Below, piece after piece: positions 44,256 to 54,575 of a stretch of DNA of 64,000 nt (positions are counted from its first letter, which is position 1; every line of letters starts with the position of its first letter). Source of the stretch: Cladorrhinum sp. PSN259 (taxonomy: Eukaryota; Ascomycota; Sordariomycetes; Sordariales; Podosporaceae); assembly GCA_033725935.1 (NCBI GenBank), contig MU867121.1:124001-188000 (forward strand), given 5' to 3'. The notes beneath the pieces are model-generated. The model did no database searches, had not been told where the DNA came from, and saw nothing but the letters and a program-made list of their open reading frames with translations. A program made the position numbers and the translations under genes.

Positions 44256-46640
44256 TCACGAACCACCTTCGGAAGCCCTCTTACCTCCATTCCTCTCAGT
44301 CTTGCCAGCCCTCATACTCCTCAACTCAGCCCCCAACCGCTCAATAAGCCGTTCCAGAATCCACTCGGCCTCTTCCTTGTCGCCCATGAGCGGACTCCTG
44401 GAACCGACCCAGCTACCCCACGCCCATGGGTGGTTTTGTTTCTTGTTGTCCTCTCGCTTTTTGCTGTGATCTCTTCTTTGCTTATCATCATTGAGTTCAA
44501 TACTTCCCTCTCTAATCTCCATTTTCTCCTTGTCTTTACCTGTACATTTGGTATCATTGTCTTTGGTCCTAGCCTTAGCAAGTGCCATTTTCCATTCCCT
44601 CTTCCCGTGAGCACCACTATCGATGTAGGACTGAGCTTTGCGGTGTCGTTCTGAGTCGCCTTCATCCTCTCCTATCAATCGTAGATACCACGCCCACTCG
44701 TGGAAAGAATATTTTTTGGGCGGGTGGTGTTTGAGGTGAGAAGTGACGCGGGATATTTCATCGAGGAGGGTAACGTAGTAATCTTCTTTCTTTGGGGGAA
44801 CAGGAGGTGGGGCAGGGGGGTGAGATGGTGCTGAGGGTTGTTTCTCCTTCTCGGCAGATTTGTGAGAGGGAAGGGATGGAAATATGGGGAGGGATCGTGA
44901 TTTGCCAGTGCGAGTACGTTGAGATTGTTTTGTACTAGGAGGTTTGAGAGAGCGGTTTGCTTGCGCTGGACTTGCAGTAGTGGAGGCTGAACCTTCTTCG
45001 GAGGGATGGGTTTCTTCTAAATCATTATCGGACTCGGAGCTGTCTGAACTGGAAGAAATGCGCTGAGCGTCGCCATGAAACCCTGTAGGGGAAGTCTCTA
45101 TGTCTTCTTGGAAAAGGATACCACACGAAAGCATACCGAGGAAGCCTTTCAGATTCTTTTTGAATGGCTCATCCCCAGGCAAGATTGTAAGAGTAGCGAG
45201 CATATCTGTCAGGTCCCGGATGCTTTTGACTACCGTCTCTCCTGCGTTGGAAATCAGGACGGTCATGGTAGGGAGCGCAAGGAGGGCCCAGAATACCCAG
45301 AATGATTTGCCGGGATTCGAGTTTGGGGTGATGTCTCCGTAACCAATCGTAGTTAAACTGATAAAGGCAAAGTATACAGAGTCAAAGTAGGACCAGTTTC
45401 CATATTTTGCTTCGCACTGCTGAAAGACCCTTGCCCCGACCAGCCACAAGGTTGCCCAAGTGATTGTCGATATAGTCAAGGCATACCAGCGACGTTTTCG
45501 GGAGGCATTCCGTTGAATCTGACGCATCAGTTTGAACTCCTTCTCCCGCCGCTCATACTCTGTGAATTTGCGATTGGGTTGGGACGGTGAGATGATAGCG
45601 TGTTCGCCCGAGACAGGTTCGAGAATCTTATCCTCACCCTTAATGGCCAAATCTCGGAGCATCTCCCGGCGCTTTTTCTCCACCATCCGGGCGTTCAGTC
45701 GCCTTCTCCCCCTATCCAAAGCAAGACTCCGAATGGAACCAATAACTAGGCCGAGACTGACGATGCCAATGAGTGCAAATGGTATGAGCAATGCCCGGCC
45801 GAGGTTTGATGCAGGGGAGAAATCGCCAAAACCGACAGTGAACAAGGTAACGGTTGCCCAGTATACCGCATCGAGGTAGTCCCATCCTTCAATCTTGCTG
45901 AAAATCAAGGCTCCGATTAACAGGTAGAAGAGTAACAGGATGCTCTGGATCATGAGAGTCCTCTGGCTGGCTGTAAGCACAAAGTCTTTGGGGTAGTGTC
46001 CCTTCAAGGCACCTATAGAGGTTACGAGCATCAAGGTGGCAACGAAGAAGTAGAGTACCGCAGCATAAACGCCATAGAAGAATGCTTGAGACCAAATATA
46101 CTCGGACTTGGGTTGGATAACCAGCGGTCCGGAAGCGGTCGCTACCAGGGCAATCAGACAGATGGCAGAAAGGTACCAGCCAATGATGGTGACAGGTTGG
46201 GCGATGGAAAATCTGAGGCGTCTGGTCATGTTTAGTAGGAGGGAGATATTGGCGGCAATGGCGACAAGAAGCTGGATTGCGTTGATGATGAGAAGCCACG
46301 AGGGATCTTTGACGTAGGTTGCGGTGCTGATATCAGAGCCTGCGGGCAGATTTTGTCGCCATGGCCTAGAAAAGGCACATATACTGAAGGCTGTAGCGGT
46401 AGGACCTAGGGTACCTGCAATCATGGGGAAGGCGGCGGAAGCAAACCACCATCGGCTGTAGTTGGTCGTCAGCACTATGTTTGTGGTCACTGACAGCATA
46501 TGTAAAACAGACCTTGGGTCCAAGTGTGATTGGCCCTGCTCATCTTGCTTCGTTTTGGGTAGTTTTTTGCCATCAGGTTGGTTGTGAGGCTCGAGCGCGC
46601 GGACATGGTCATCGATGTTTTCACCGCTCGCATCGTTCAT
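44256..46640 (-). CDS. Two-pore outward-rectifier potassium channel (TOK family)
   Basis: Probable exons 46513-46640 and 44256-46455 give 775 residues. Splicing out the 57-nt intron joins LDP to SRWWFASAAFPMIAGTLGPT, a conserved-looking TOK start. Several hydrophobic helices precede the first pore; the two selectivity filters are TVGFGDFSP (about 249-257) and TIGYGDITP (about 412-420), giving the eight-helix, two-pore layout of fungal TOK1 channels that release K+ from depolarised cells at the plasma membrane. The C-terminal tail of over 280 residues is Ser/Pro-rich, then lysine-rich. The intron (GTCTGT donor, CTGAC branch, CTACAG acceptor) is a multiple of three and stop-free, so it is easily missed. 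Confidence 0.9.
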   Translation of the reverse strand: MNDASGENIDDHVRALEPHNQPDGKKLPKTKQDEQGQSHLDPRSVLHMLSVTTNIVLTTNYSRWWFASAAFPMIAGTLGPTATAFSICAFSRPWRQNLPAGSDISTATYVKDPSWLLIINAIQLLVAIAANISLLLNMTRRLRFSIAQPVTIIGWYLSAICLIALVATASGPLVIQPKSEYIWSQAFFYGVYAAVLYFFVATLMLVTSIGALKGHYPKDFVLTASQRTLMIQSILLLFYLLIGALIFSKIEGWDYLDAVYWATVTLFTVGFGDFSPASNLGRALLIPFALIGIVSLGLVIGSIRSLALDRGRRRLNARMVEKKRREMLRDLAIKGEDKILEPVSGEHAIISPSQPNRKFTEYERREKEFKLMRQIQRNASRKRRWYALTISTITWATLWLVGARVFQQCEAKYGNWSYFDSVYFAFISLTTIGYGDITPNSNPGKSFWVFWALLALPTMTVLISNAGETVVKSIRDLTDMLATLTILPGDEPFKKNLKGFLGMLSCGILFQEDIETSPTGFHGDAQRISSSSDSSESDNDLEETHPSEEGSASTTASPAQANRSLKPPSTKQSQRTRTGKSRSLPIFPSLPSHKSAEKEKQPSAPSHPPAPPPVPPKKEDYYVTLLDEISRVTSHLKHHPPKKYSFHEWAWYLRLIGEDEGDSERHRKAQSYIDSGAHGKREWKMALAKARTKDNDTKCTGKDKEKMEIREGSIELNDDKQRRDHSKKREDNKKQNHPWAWGSWVGSRSPLMGDKEEAEWILERLIERLGAELRSMRAGKTERNGGKRASEGGS

Positions 46641-47229
46641 CTTGGCAAAGTTGGTGATAACCTCACTTTGGCAAGTGTTACTCGGGAACCGAAACCAGAG
46701 GTGCCAAGAACCATATTCTATACCATTGCTGTCGTCCTGAGACTCAAAACGTTATGGCGGGAATGGTGAGAAATATGTAGAACAAAGAAATTGTCATGAG
46801 ACATGTTTAAATATCAAAATATGAGTTGGCACGAGATTGACAAGAAACTGGGAAGGGCAGAACAAAGCGACGAGGAGCGGGATGATGGGGGATGCTGACG
46901 AGAGCTCTGATTGGCTGCCGGCTGTCACAAGGTCAGTGCTGCTAAAGTGACCGAAGCTAAAGTGGGGCGGGTTGAGCTTGCTCAGCTTGACGCGCTGTGA
47001 ACTCATCGTCATAAACGTCAAAACAGTCATGATAACTTGTAAGAAAAAAAAAAAAAGTTTTCATCCCGGGTTTGAGAATTGGTGTAGCTAAGATAATAAA
47101 AGAGACTTACTACGATAATCAATTTATATGATGGCATGACGAATTGATATCAGCCATCAAAATTCGAAAATATCGGGAGAACTGGGAATTGAAGCAGACC
47201 CGGGAGAGGGTTGAAAAGAGGTACTCAAA
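46641..47229. promoter_or_regulatory. Divergent upstream region of TOK and the hydrolase-like gene
   Basis: 589 nt between divergent starts, with a poly-A run near 47045-47056. No gene and no recognised operator. Confidence 0.5.
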
Positions 47230-48783
47230 ATGTTGCTGCACCGTTTGAGGCCGTTAAGATGGCGTACCACGCTATCAGTCTCTCTGAATCTTCGATCACC
47301 GGTCAGATTCTACGCTGTTGCCCACGAAAACTCAGTCGAGCACGTCCGGGTCCGCTGCAGATCATCCGGCGATATCACCGTCACCCTCCACAACATCGCC
47401 AAATACCCATCAACAACCCCCTTGATGATTGTTCTTCCCCCTTTCGCAAGTCAGGCTTCCGACTTGGAGCCCCGAGTGGCCCTTCCAGCCTGGCTTCACG
47501 AATACCCAACCGCAGTCATCAACTACCGCTGGCAACCCCTCCCTCTTCCTGAGGAGCTGGAATTAGATGAAGAAGACCCCCTCTATGACATCGTCGAGCA
47601 TCGCTCTCACCACTCTAAAGTTCTAACATGGCCGAGTCCAATCCACGACGTCCTCTTCGGCTACACCTGGCTCTCAGAAAACCTCGTGTCACCCCCCTTC
47701 ACCGAACCTACTCCCTCTGACCAACCCCAAACAACCCCTCCTTCCCGTCCAGCATACGTCTACGGCTCCTACATAGGTGCCTCCCTAGCAGCCAGCCTCG
47801 CTCTAACTGAATCCCACAGTCCCCCAAACCCAGGCCTCAACGTCCGCGGCTTAATAGCCCACAATGGCATCTACAACTGGACCACCTTCCTCCCCGACCA
47901 TCCAATCAACAATCCTACCCCCTCTTCAAAATTCCATAAAAACTCACATTACCACCAACAACAACATCATCGTCGTCGCGCCCACAACCGAGACCACTAC
48001 CACGACGTGACCCCAAAACACCACGAATTCTCGGACCCTTCTCCGGCATTCAACTACCTCTCCTCCCAAATACCAATCCTGTTCCCTTCCCCCTCATCTC
48101 TGTTCGACCCCTTCATTTCTGCCTCCCTTTTGTTCCATTCCCCCCCACTTCACGTGCCCAAAACATTTGACGAACCGACGGACCCCACGTACGTCTCGAA
48201 CCCAAATACAAACCGCAACAAAATAGACGCCGACGACTACCTCCGGACTCTGCCTCAACCCGGAATCGGAACCCTCCGCTTCCCGCCTATATCACCACCA
48301 CCCGACGCTCTAAAAATTCCTTTTGCCTTGTTCCTCCACGATTGCGACGACGACGGATCGGGCCGGAACGGATTCGAGTCTCAAGCAAGAGATTTGGCGT
48401 ATTACATGCGCCAGAGCGTCGAAAAGTGGGAGTGGAAGGAGCGAATTGGTTATGTGGATGGGGATCACGCGGGTTGGCTTGAGAAAATGGAAAGAGCGAA
48501 AGCTGAAAGACGGAGGAGGGTCAAAGTCGTGGGTTTGAATCGTCATCATGATATGATGGACGAGGAGGAAGGAGAAGGAGGAGGAGGAGGAGGAGGAGGA
48601 GGGGGGGATAGCTGGGGGTTGGATGAAAGGGCGGAGGATGAGGTTAGGGATTGGGTTGGTGGCTTGGTCATGGAGGATGCGGAGAACGAAAAGAAGAAGA
48701 AGATTTTAGATGATGGTAAGGGAGATGATGGCCGGGGTCGTTGGAAGCCCGATGAGTGGATGAGTATTGAGGACGTAAGATAG
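47230..48783 (+). CDS. Alpha/beta-hydrolase-like protein, probably mitochondrial
   Basis: One exon of 517 residues. The N-terminus (MLLHRLRPLRWRTTLSVSLN, then RSPVRFYAVA) is Arg/Ser-rich without acids and looks like a mitochondrial presequence. The body has alpha/beta-hydrolase-like features: strand-turn PLMIVLPPFASQ, a domain around INYRWQPLPLPEE, VYGSYIGASLAASLALTESH at the nucleophile-elbow position, and a late DCDDDG followed by GDHAGWLEK, which could supply acid and His. The elbow reads G-S-Y-I-G, so the usual GxSxG serine is replaced by Tyr unless a neighbouring Ser serves. It carries a low-complexity His/Arg insert (around 47940-48010) and a run of glycines (48575-48605). The activity is unknown. 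Confidence 0.68.
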   Translation: MLLHRLRPLRWRTTLSVSLNLRSPVRFYAVAHENSVEHVRVRCRSSGDITVTLHNIAKYPSTTPLMIVLPPFASQASDLEPRVALPAWLHEYPTAVINYRWQPLPLPEELELDEEDPLYDIVEHRSHHSKVLTWPSPIHDVLFGYTWLSENLVSPPFTEPTPSDQPQTTPPSRPAYVYGSYIGASLAASLALTESHSPPNPGLNVRGLIAHNGIYNWTTFLPDHPINNPTPSSKFHKNSHYHQQQHHRRRAHNRDHYHDVTPKHHEFSDPSPAFNYLSSQIPILFPSPSSLFDPFISASLLFHSPPLHVPKTFDEPTDPTYVSNPNTNRNKIDADDYLRTLPQPGIGTLRFPPISPPPDALKIPFALFLHDCDDDGSGRNGFESQARDLAYYMRQSVEKWEWKERIGYVDGDHAGWLEKMERAKAERRRRVKVVGLNRHHDMMDEEEGEGGGGGGGGGGDSWGLDERAEDEVRDWVGGLVMEDAENEKKKKILDDGKGDDGRGRWKPDEWMSIEDVR

Positions 48784-49010
48784 AACCAAGAAAGAAGAGA
48801 AAAAAGAGACAGAATGTAGCAAGGGGCGGGGGGGAAATTGTGTATGTATATAGCTGCTGTTGTAAGAGATATGTAAGATTACTAGCTGTGTTCTTTCCAT
48901 TCATATTACATCGTGTCCTTTCATTACTCCATTGAATCTGGCCCGATACCGATCTTAAATTATTGAGACATGAATGAAAACCTGTTTCCTAATGGCAGCA
49001 TGCGATATTA

Positions 49011-50016
49011 TCAACTCCGTTTGTTGGCACTTCCCGTCACATCATACGCGTTATAATGCTGACCAAATGACCGAGCAGGGGCATACCGATGGGTCTCGGC
49101 AAGACCATCATTGACAGAGATAGGATTGTCAACATATTGAGGTTGCGCGGTATCCATTTCTCCTTCTCCGCCTCCTCTCAATTCTCTTCGACGCCTCAGA
49201 ATAAAGAAAATGGCCGCTGTAGCAATGATAATCACAGCCACCGGGATAGCCACACCGAGAGCGATCTTGAGAGTGCGGTTACCATCACCTTTGGGAGGTT
49301 TGGCAGTCTCAGTGCTTGTTGATGTTGCTGCGGCTGATGCTCCTGTGACAGATGTGACCGAAGTGGTCAGAGTTGAACCAGTCGTAGATGCGGAAGTAGA
49401 ATCTGTTGTAGGCCGAGGTGTAGGTTTGGTCGTCACGACACTGATCGATGGTGACCCAGTAAATGTGGTATCCGTAACCTGTATAATGGTTTGCGGTAAA
49501 CCTTGCTTGATAACGAACGAGCCTCCCTCGTTGTCATCACAGCTGCATTTTCCCGCTTCGAAATCAGACCAGCAGCAGTAACGGTCGTTTCCGCAAGCTG
49601 CAAGCTTGCCGTCCGCGCCATCTCCAGCTGCAAATTTAAAAGGGTAAGTAAATGGCCCATTGATAGGTACAACGTAAAAAAAATAGGAACTCACTGAGAC
49701 AGACGCCCCCGCAAAACTCGTTGTTCCATTTGGGAGCCGTACAAGCTCCACGCTGAACCGCACCGATACTTATATTGGGCCAGGACCTCGTTTCCGTCGT
49801 CGCGATACAGAGAGAATTGCTAAAACACGTCCAGCCAGGGGCACAACATGAAGAGACTTCGGCGCCAAAGGCATGGCAAGCAAAATAGCCTGGCGCGAGG
49901 GCCCCTCCAGGGAAGTAGCACGGCGCGTTTGGATCAGCTAGAACAGCTCTTGTTGCGAAAAGAGATGCCCCAAGGATAAGAGACAACATTTTGGCTATCG
50001 GTGTTGATACCCTCAT
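49011..50016 (-). CDS. Secreted/surface cysteine-rich, single-pass membrane protein
   Basis: Two exons, 49695-50016 and 49011-49627, give 312 residues. A signal peptide is clear after either start (ATG at 50016 or, within it, at 49989): LSLILGASLFATRAVLA. The extracellular part is Cys-rich (PCYFPGGALAPGYFACHAFG; SSCCAPGWTC; CGNDRYCCWSDFEAGKCSCD), followed by a Ser/Thr-rich stalk likely to be O-mannosylated. A single helix (IALGVAIPVAVIIIATAAIFFIL) and a basic RRRREL stop-transfer precede a short cytosolic tail. This layout is common among fungal wall-associated sensors and WSC/Mid2-like proteins, but the Cys pattern is not WSC. The function is not assigned. Confidence 0.8.
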
Positions 50017-51197
50017 GGCGACAAAAATAGTAACAAAACAATGACAACTCTCTGAGACTCGGTTGTAGGGAGTGATTCAATTGATCTGAAAACCCTCTCA
50101 AACCTCACGAGGCAGTCACAAGGCCGCCGACACATGGCGACAGCCATGATTTTATAGCAATCAAAGCCCCCATCTGCCAGCCTGACGAGAGGCAGGGTCC
50201 CCCAAAACGCCTCAGCTCGCAACGACATGCAGCAATTCCGCCTGGGCCGTACAGAAACTATTGGAGTATTGGACCAATCGCCTTCCCACGAGGCGTTCAC
50301 TGCCGCCCACGAACCATAGAGAGAAAAGAAAAAAATCTCAGCGGGCGGTGCCCTGTCGATTGAAAGCCCCATCACAACCGATCAGGGATGGCCCGTATGT
50401 GAGGGGTGATGTTGTATGTGAGTGGTCTGGATCGTCTGCTGAAAGCCACTTGGCTTGGCGGGCAGTGGGAGAGATAAAACTGTCTGCCTCGGTTTATCAA
50501 GAATTCCAAATTCCTAAACGGGACTGAATCTCCCAAAGGTGGTATGTCGTGGTTAATAACCCAAAAACTTATCTTCTTCCAGAGAAAGGGAAAGGCTCCG
50601 ACGGCTGAAAAGGGCTGCATATGGACCCTTGAATATAACATGTGAGGATGAAGCGTTCACATCTTCATATCGTTTCCTCAACATCTTCTAAAAGAAAGCA
50701 ATAAATTGACCCGGCAAATCCATGAGGTAGTGATGGATCAATCCGAACATCCATCTGAGTTTGATGAAGTTGAAAGAAGATGTCCGCCAAGTCGGCACCT
50801 ACCCTACGTAGTATCAATTGCTTGAGTGGGCAAGTGGGGCGGTGTATAATTCATCCCCCGCAATCGGTCAGTTGAGAGGAACCCCGCCAAATGGACAATC
50901 AATGCTGATTTATGACTAGAGATGTGTTTCGATCTGAGAAACTCATCTTTAGATTATATCGTCCCGTTGATCTGATATGTGAATATATAGCGTCCTACTT
51001 TGTACTATGTAAGAAGCCGCCCTGTAGGGTCTCATAAACCCCCAAACAGCGACGTCAATCTGGCAAGAACATCATGACCAAGTGCGGGGGAACCTCCAAC
51101 GGCCGGTTTTACCTAAAAGGAAAAGAAAACGTGGGAGATCTACCGAGATAATATTTTTGCCCTTTAAATAAATAAATATCAAACCCGCAAACTTTTA
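50017..51197. promoter_or_regulatory. Divergent upstream region of the surface protein and bisphosphate nucleotidase genes
   Basis: About 1.2 kb between divergent genes. It is AT-rich near the nucleotidase (CCCTTTAAATAAATAAATA at 51160-51178, a TATA-like run). No additional gene seen. Confidence 0.45.
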
Positions 51198-52427
51198 ATG
51201 CCTCGCGAGAGAAGATCAAACCTCTATAAAGTCGTCCAGCTCCTCATCGTCATCCTGGCCCTCTTCATCGCCTCCCCTCCCTCAGTCCTCACCCGTCTGA
51301 ACCTCATCCTTCGTCACTTCACCTCTTCAACCTCGCCCTCTGCCCAAACCACCAAAATGACGTCCCTCTACTCCAAAGAACTCCAAATTGCCCAGCTGGC
51401 CGCCCAGCGCGCTTCAATCCTCACCCAGCGCGTCTTCCACCAGAAAGCAAAGGGGACAGTCTCAAAAGATGACGCCTCCCCCGTAACCATCGGCGACTTT
51501 GGCGCGCAAGCCCTCATCATCTCCGCCCTCAAGCACAACTTCCCTCAGGACCAAATCGTAGCAGAAGAAGAAGCCGCCACTCTACGGACGAACCCGACCC
51601 TCGCCAACCAAATCTGGGACCTCGTCAAGTCGACCTCCCTGACCTCCGCCGAGGCCGAGGATCTCTTAGGCGGCGCCATCCCTTCTCTGGAAGCAATGCT
51701 CGACCTGATCGACCAGGGCGACTCCCTCGGCGGCCGATCAGGCAGAATCTGGACGATAGATCCCATCGACGGCACCAAAGGTTTCCTCCGCGGAGGGCAG
51801 TACGCCGTCGGCTTGGCTTTACTCCAGGACGGAGACGTCAAGATCGGAGTGATGGCGTGCCCGAACCTGCCCGTAGATGACTCGGCCCCGCTCACGGCCG
51901 ATATCGGTACCAGCGCTTCGGACGAGGACGGAAGAGGCGTGCTTTTTTCTGCCAGTCAGGGGCAGGGCGCCACCAGCCGTCCCTTAAAGACTGGAGATCT
52001 CGCCGAGGCCAAGAAAATCTCCGTGAAGCCCCTTACTGAAATGTCGACGGCCAGTTTCTGCGAGAGTGTTGAGTCGGGCCACTCGAACCAGTCCGAGAGC
52101 GCTCAGATTGCGCAAAAGCTGGGTATTACGGCACCCAGCGTCCGGATGGATTCCATGGCCAAGTACGGATCGATCGCCAGAGGAGCGGGCGATATATACT
52201 TGCGGTTGCCTACTTCAAAGACCTACCAGGAGAAGATTTGGGACCACGCGGCTGGTGTTCTGATTGTTATGGAGGCTGGAGGAGAGGCTACTGACACCAA
52301 GGGCAATCGGTTGGATTTTGGTGTTGGAAGGACGTTGGCAACTAATAGCGGCGTTATTGCTGCGCCCAAGGCCGTTCATGCGCAAGTGCTTGAGGTTGTT
52401 CAGGAAGTTCTTGGGTTGAGGAAATAA
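51198..52427 (+). CDS. MET22: 3'(2'),5'-bisphosphate nucleotidase (Hal2/Met22 type)
   Basis: One exon. From ATG 51198 it would be 409 residues; from the second in-frame ATG at 51357 (MTSLYSKELQIAQLAAQRAS) it is 356, matching yeast Met22 (357). The second ATG has a better context (ACCAAAATG). Motifs: SPVTIGDFGAQAL, IVAEEE (metal-binding Glu), WTIDPIDGTKGFLRG (the DPxDGT signature of Li+-sensitive inositol-monophosphatase-fold enzymes) and IWDHAAGVLIVMEAGGEATD. The enzyme hydrolyses PAP/PAPS-derived 3'-phosphoadenosine phosphates in sulphate assimilation and is a target of Na+ and Li+. The optional 53-residue N-terminus holds a hydrophobic helix (VVQLLIVILALFIAS), so a membrane-targeted isoform is possible. 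Confidence 0.93.
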   Translation: MPRERRSNLYKVVQLLIVILALFIASPPSVLTRLNLILRHFTSSTSPSAQTTKMTSLYSKELQIAQLAAQRASILTQRVFHQKAKGTVSKDDASPVTIGDFGAQALIISALKHNFPQDQIVAEEEAATLRTNPTLANQIWDLVKSTSLTSAEAEDLLGGAIPSLEAMLDLIDQGDSLGGRSGRIWTIDPIDGTKGFLRGGQYAVGLALLQDGDVKIGVMACPNLPVDDSAPLTADIGTSASDEDGRGVLFSASQGQGATSRPLKTGDLAEAKKISVKPLTEMSTASFCESVESGHSNQSESAQIAQKLGITAPSVRMDSMAKYGSIARGAGDIYLRLPTSKTYQEKIWDHAAGVLIVMEAGGEATDTKGNRLDFGVGRTLATNSGVIAAPKAVHAQVLEVVQEVLGLRK

Positions 52428-52659
52428 GCCGGCCATCCAAGCCCCTTTTTTGGTAATTGGCCAGTTCTGTCTTTTTCTTGGTTCATGAACGCCTGAAAAT
52501 AATGTACATGTTTATATAATGGCACAAGATGCTCATACAAACCGCTGGCATCCAAACGCCACAGCCACTCTCCCCCGCAAGTGGCTCTAAAAATACTACA
52601 ACTAGTTGATATACAGCAAGAATCCTTCCATATGCTGTTGCTGATGATACGCTTACCCT

Positions 52660-53602
52660 TTATTTGATCTTCTTCTGCTTGAGCTTGATGGTCTCGTCGT
52701 TAATGAAGATACCCTTGCCCTTGTACGGTTCCGGTCTTCTCCACTTGCGCAGGTTGGCGGCGTATGACATGAGCTCTTCCTTATTGACGCCCTCGAGGAG
52801 CACTCTGGTGGGCAATGGGGCGCTAGCCTTCATTCCCTTGGGTAAGCCCAGCTCGACGGGGTGAGAGAAACCCAGCTTGAGGCAGACAAACATCTGGCCG
52901 GGATATTCCTCCTTTTCCGGGCGCGGCTCGACCGTAGCTCTGTAACCGATACCGACAAGACGGAGGACGGCCGTGTGGCCTTCCGACACGCCCATAATGA
53001 AGTTGTTGAGGTATGACCACGTGGTGCCTGTTTCCCACCCGCTTGAATTAGCTAAAGACTCCCTCCGGTTCGTGTATTTGCGGCAGGTCCATACCCCACA
53101 TCTCCATCTGCTTCTTCTGCTGCTTGTCTTGCACGCTGAGCGTTATTCTCTTTGCGGCGGGGTCATAGTCCAGGTTGACGAACCCGGGGACGTCGAGCTC
53201 TTGTATCCCTGGTGAATAGCAAAAAACAAAGTGTTAGAGCTCGATATCTCTCTCATCGCCCGGAATGTCCCTTCCCTCCCAATGGCTTCCTCAGTGCATA
53301 CCCAACGGTCCCGTAACAGTCACCTTCCTCTTCTGCTGCTGGAGGTATGTGGTGAGATCCTTCTTGACAAACAAGTCGCCAATTTGCAACTCCACTCCTG
53401 GGGGGATCGAGATTGGGTTTCTACCCAGCTTCGAAGGTCTTGCCGTCGTCGCCGAGAAGTTTCGCCTTGATGATGCTGTGAAGGGGGCGGTGGTCTGGAA
53501 AGCGGGAACGAGGAAGCTGGGGAGTGTAATAGTAGAGCTCGAGGACGAGGAGGCACAGAGCGCCCTCCCCAGGGGTACCCTCCCAGTACTTGAGACGAGC
53601 AT
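52660..53602 (-). CDS. MRPL6: Mitochondrial large ribosomal subunit protein uL6m
   Basis: Three exons, 53302-53602, 53095-53208 and 52660-53027, give 260 residues. The start is ATG 53602 (MLVSSTGRVPLGRALCAS); the frame stays open upstream but only from a TTG. The N-terminus is a Ser/Arg-rich mitochondrial presequence ending near RRNFSATTARPSKLGRNPIS. The uL6 core contains IPPGVELQIGD, KVTVTGPLG, TTWSYLNNFIMGVSEGH, FSHPVELGLPKG and the C-terminal RRPEPYKGKGIFINDETIKL, a strong uL6 signature. It sits in the 54S mitoribosome near the GTPase-associated region. It diverges from kar5. Confidence 0.92.
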
Positions 53603-54575
53603 CTTTGGCAACGGGCCGGCGGCGGTGCGGAACTGCAATTGGCGGGCGCGTCGCGGAGCTGCTGCGCTGCTGCTGGGTGTGGATGAGTTTCAATCGCTTT
53701 TCGATAAAAAGATTGGGGACCGGGGCCCTGGCAATCGGCTGGTTCCGCTCGTTTTTGGTGGGGGTCTTGGCAAGTGTTAGTCAGCTGGCAGGGGTATAAG
53801 CTTCTTTCTCCTTTTGGCAGGAACGACAACTTCAACTCTGTAGCATCATCAACTTTGAAGCTGGGATGAAAACTGAGGGAACAGATTCTTGCTGGGTTGT
53901 TTGATTTGGGTGACTTCGTCATCAAGCTTTGTGACTTTGAAGATTCAAATGACAGGAAATGCTCGGCCTCCCTAACATTTGAACAGAAAACGTCTTCATT
54001 AGGTACTTACCAATGTGTTGAGAAGACCTTCAACCCTTATTGCTCAGCATTGTATTGGTATCATAAAGCTTCAATTCCATGATCCGAGAACTGTATGGAA
54101 ATTATCTTTAAAAACAATAACCTTTGGCTAAGAAAGATAGGGTGAAGGCGCAAGTTAATTGATCAAAAACCGACAGTTCAGGAACCCGGGTTTTGGTTAG
54201 AATAACTTTCTGATGCAAACTAATTATGTTAATGTCTGCAGTCACAAAATCGACTTTTAGCTTCATTATACAAAAGAATTTCAGTTGATTGTCCCGCACA
54301 TTGCTTCATCCCAACTCAATATTGATTCTTCAGAGCTCTGCCCACAATGACGATTTCGACCGATCCTTCTCTCCCATCGTGCCTTCTATACTCAAATTTC
54401 CTGCCCACAGCACGGAAACTGCATCTTTAACTTTTAAGAGGCCTTGAAATCTCTGAAATTTTTGGTCTCTGCAGTTTATTCTCTTCAAATTTTCAACAGT
54501 CTCTCAAGTCTTCTCCCGATATCCAAATTTCACCGACACCACTCAAGTATCATTTCGCTCTACACTTCCGCCGCG
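53603..54575. promoter_or_regulatory. Divergent upstream region of MRPL6 and KAR5
   Basis: About 970 nt. Overlapping frames at 53605-53800 are in the MRPL6 leader and lack domains. From 53900 on the sequence is AT-rich. No gene seen. Confidence 0.45.
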
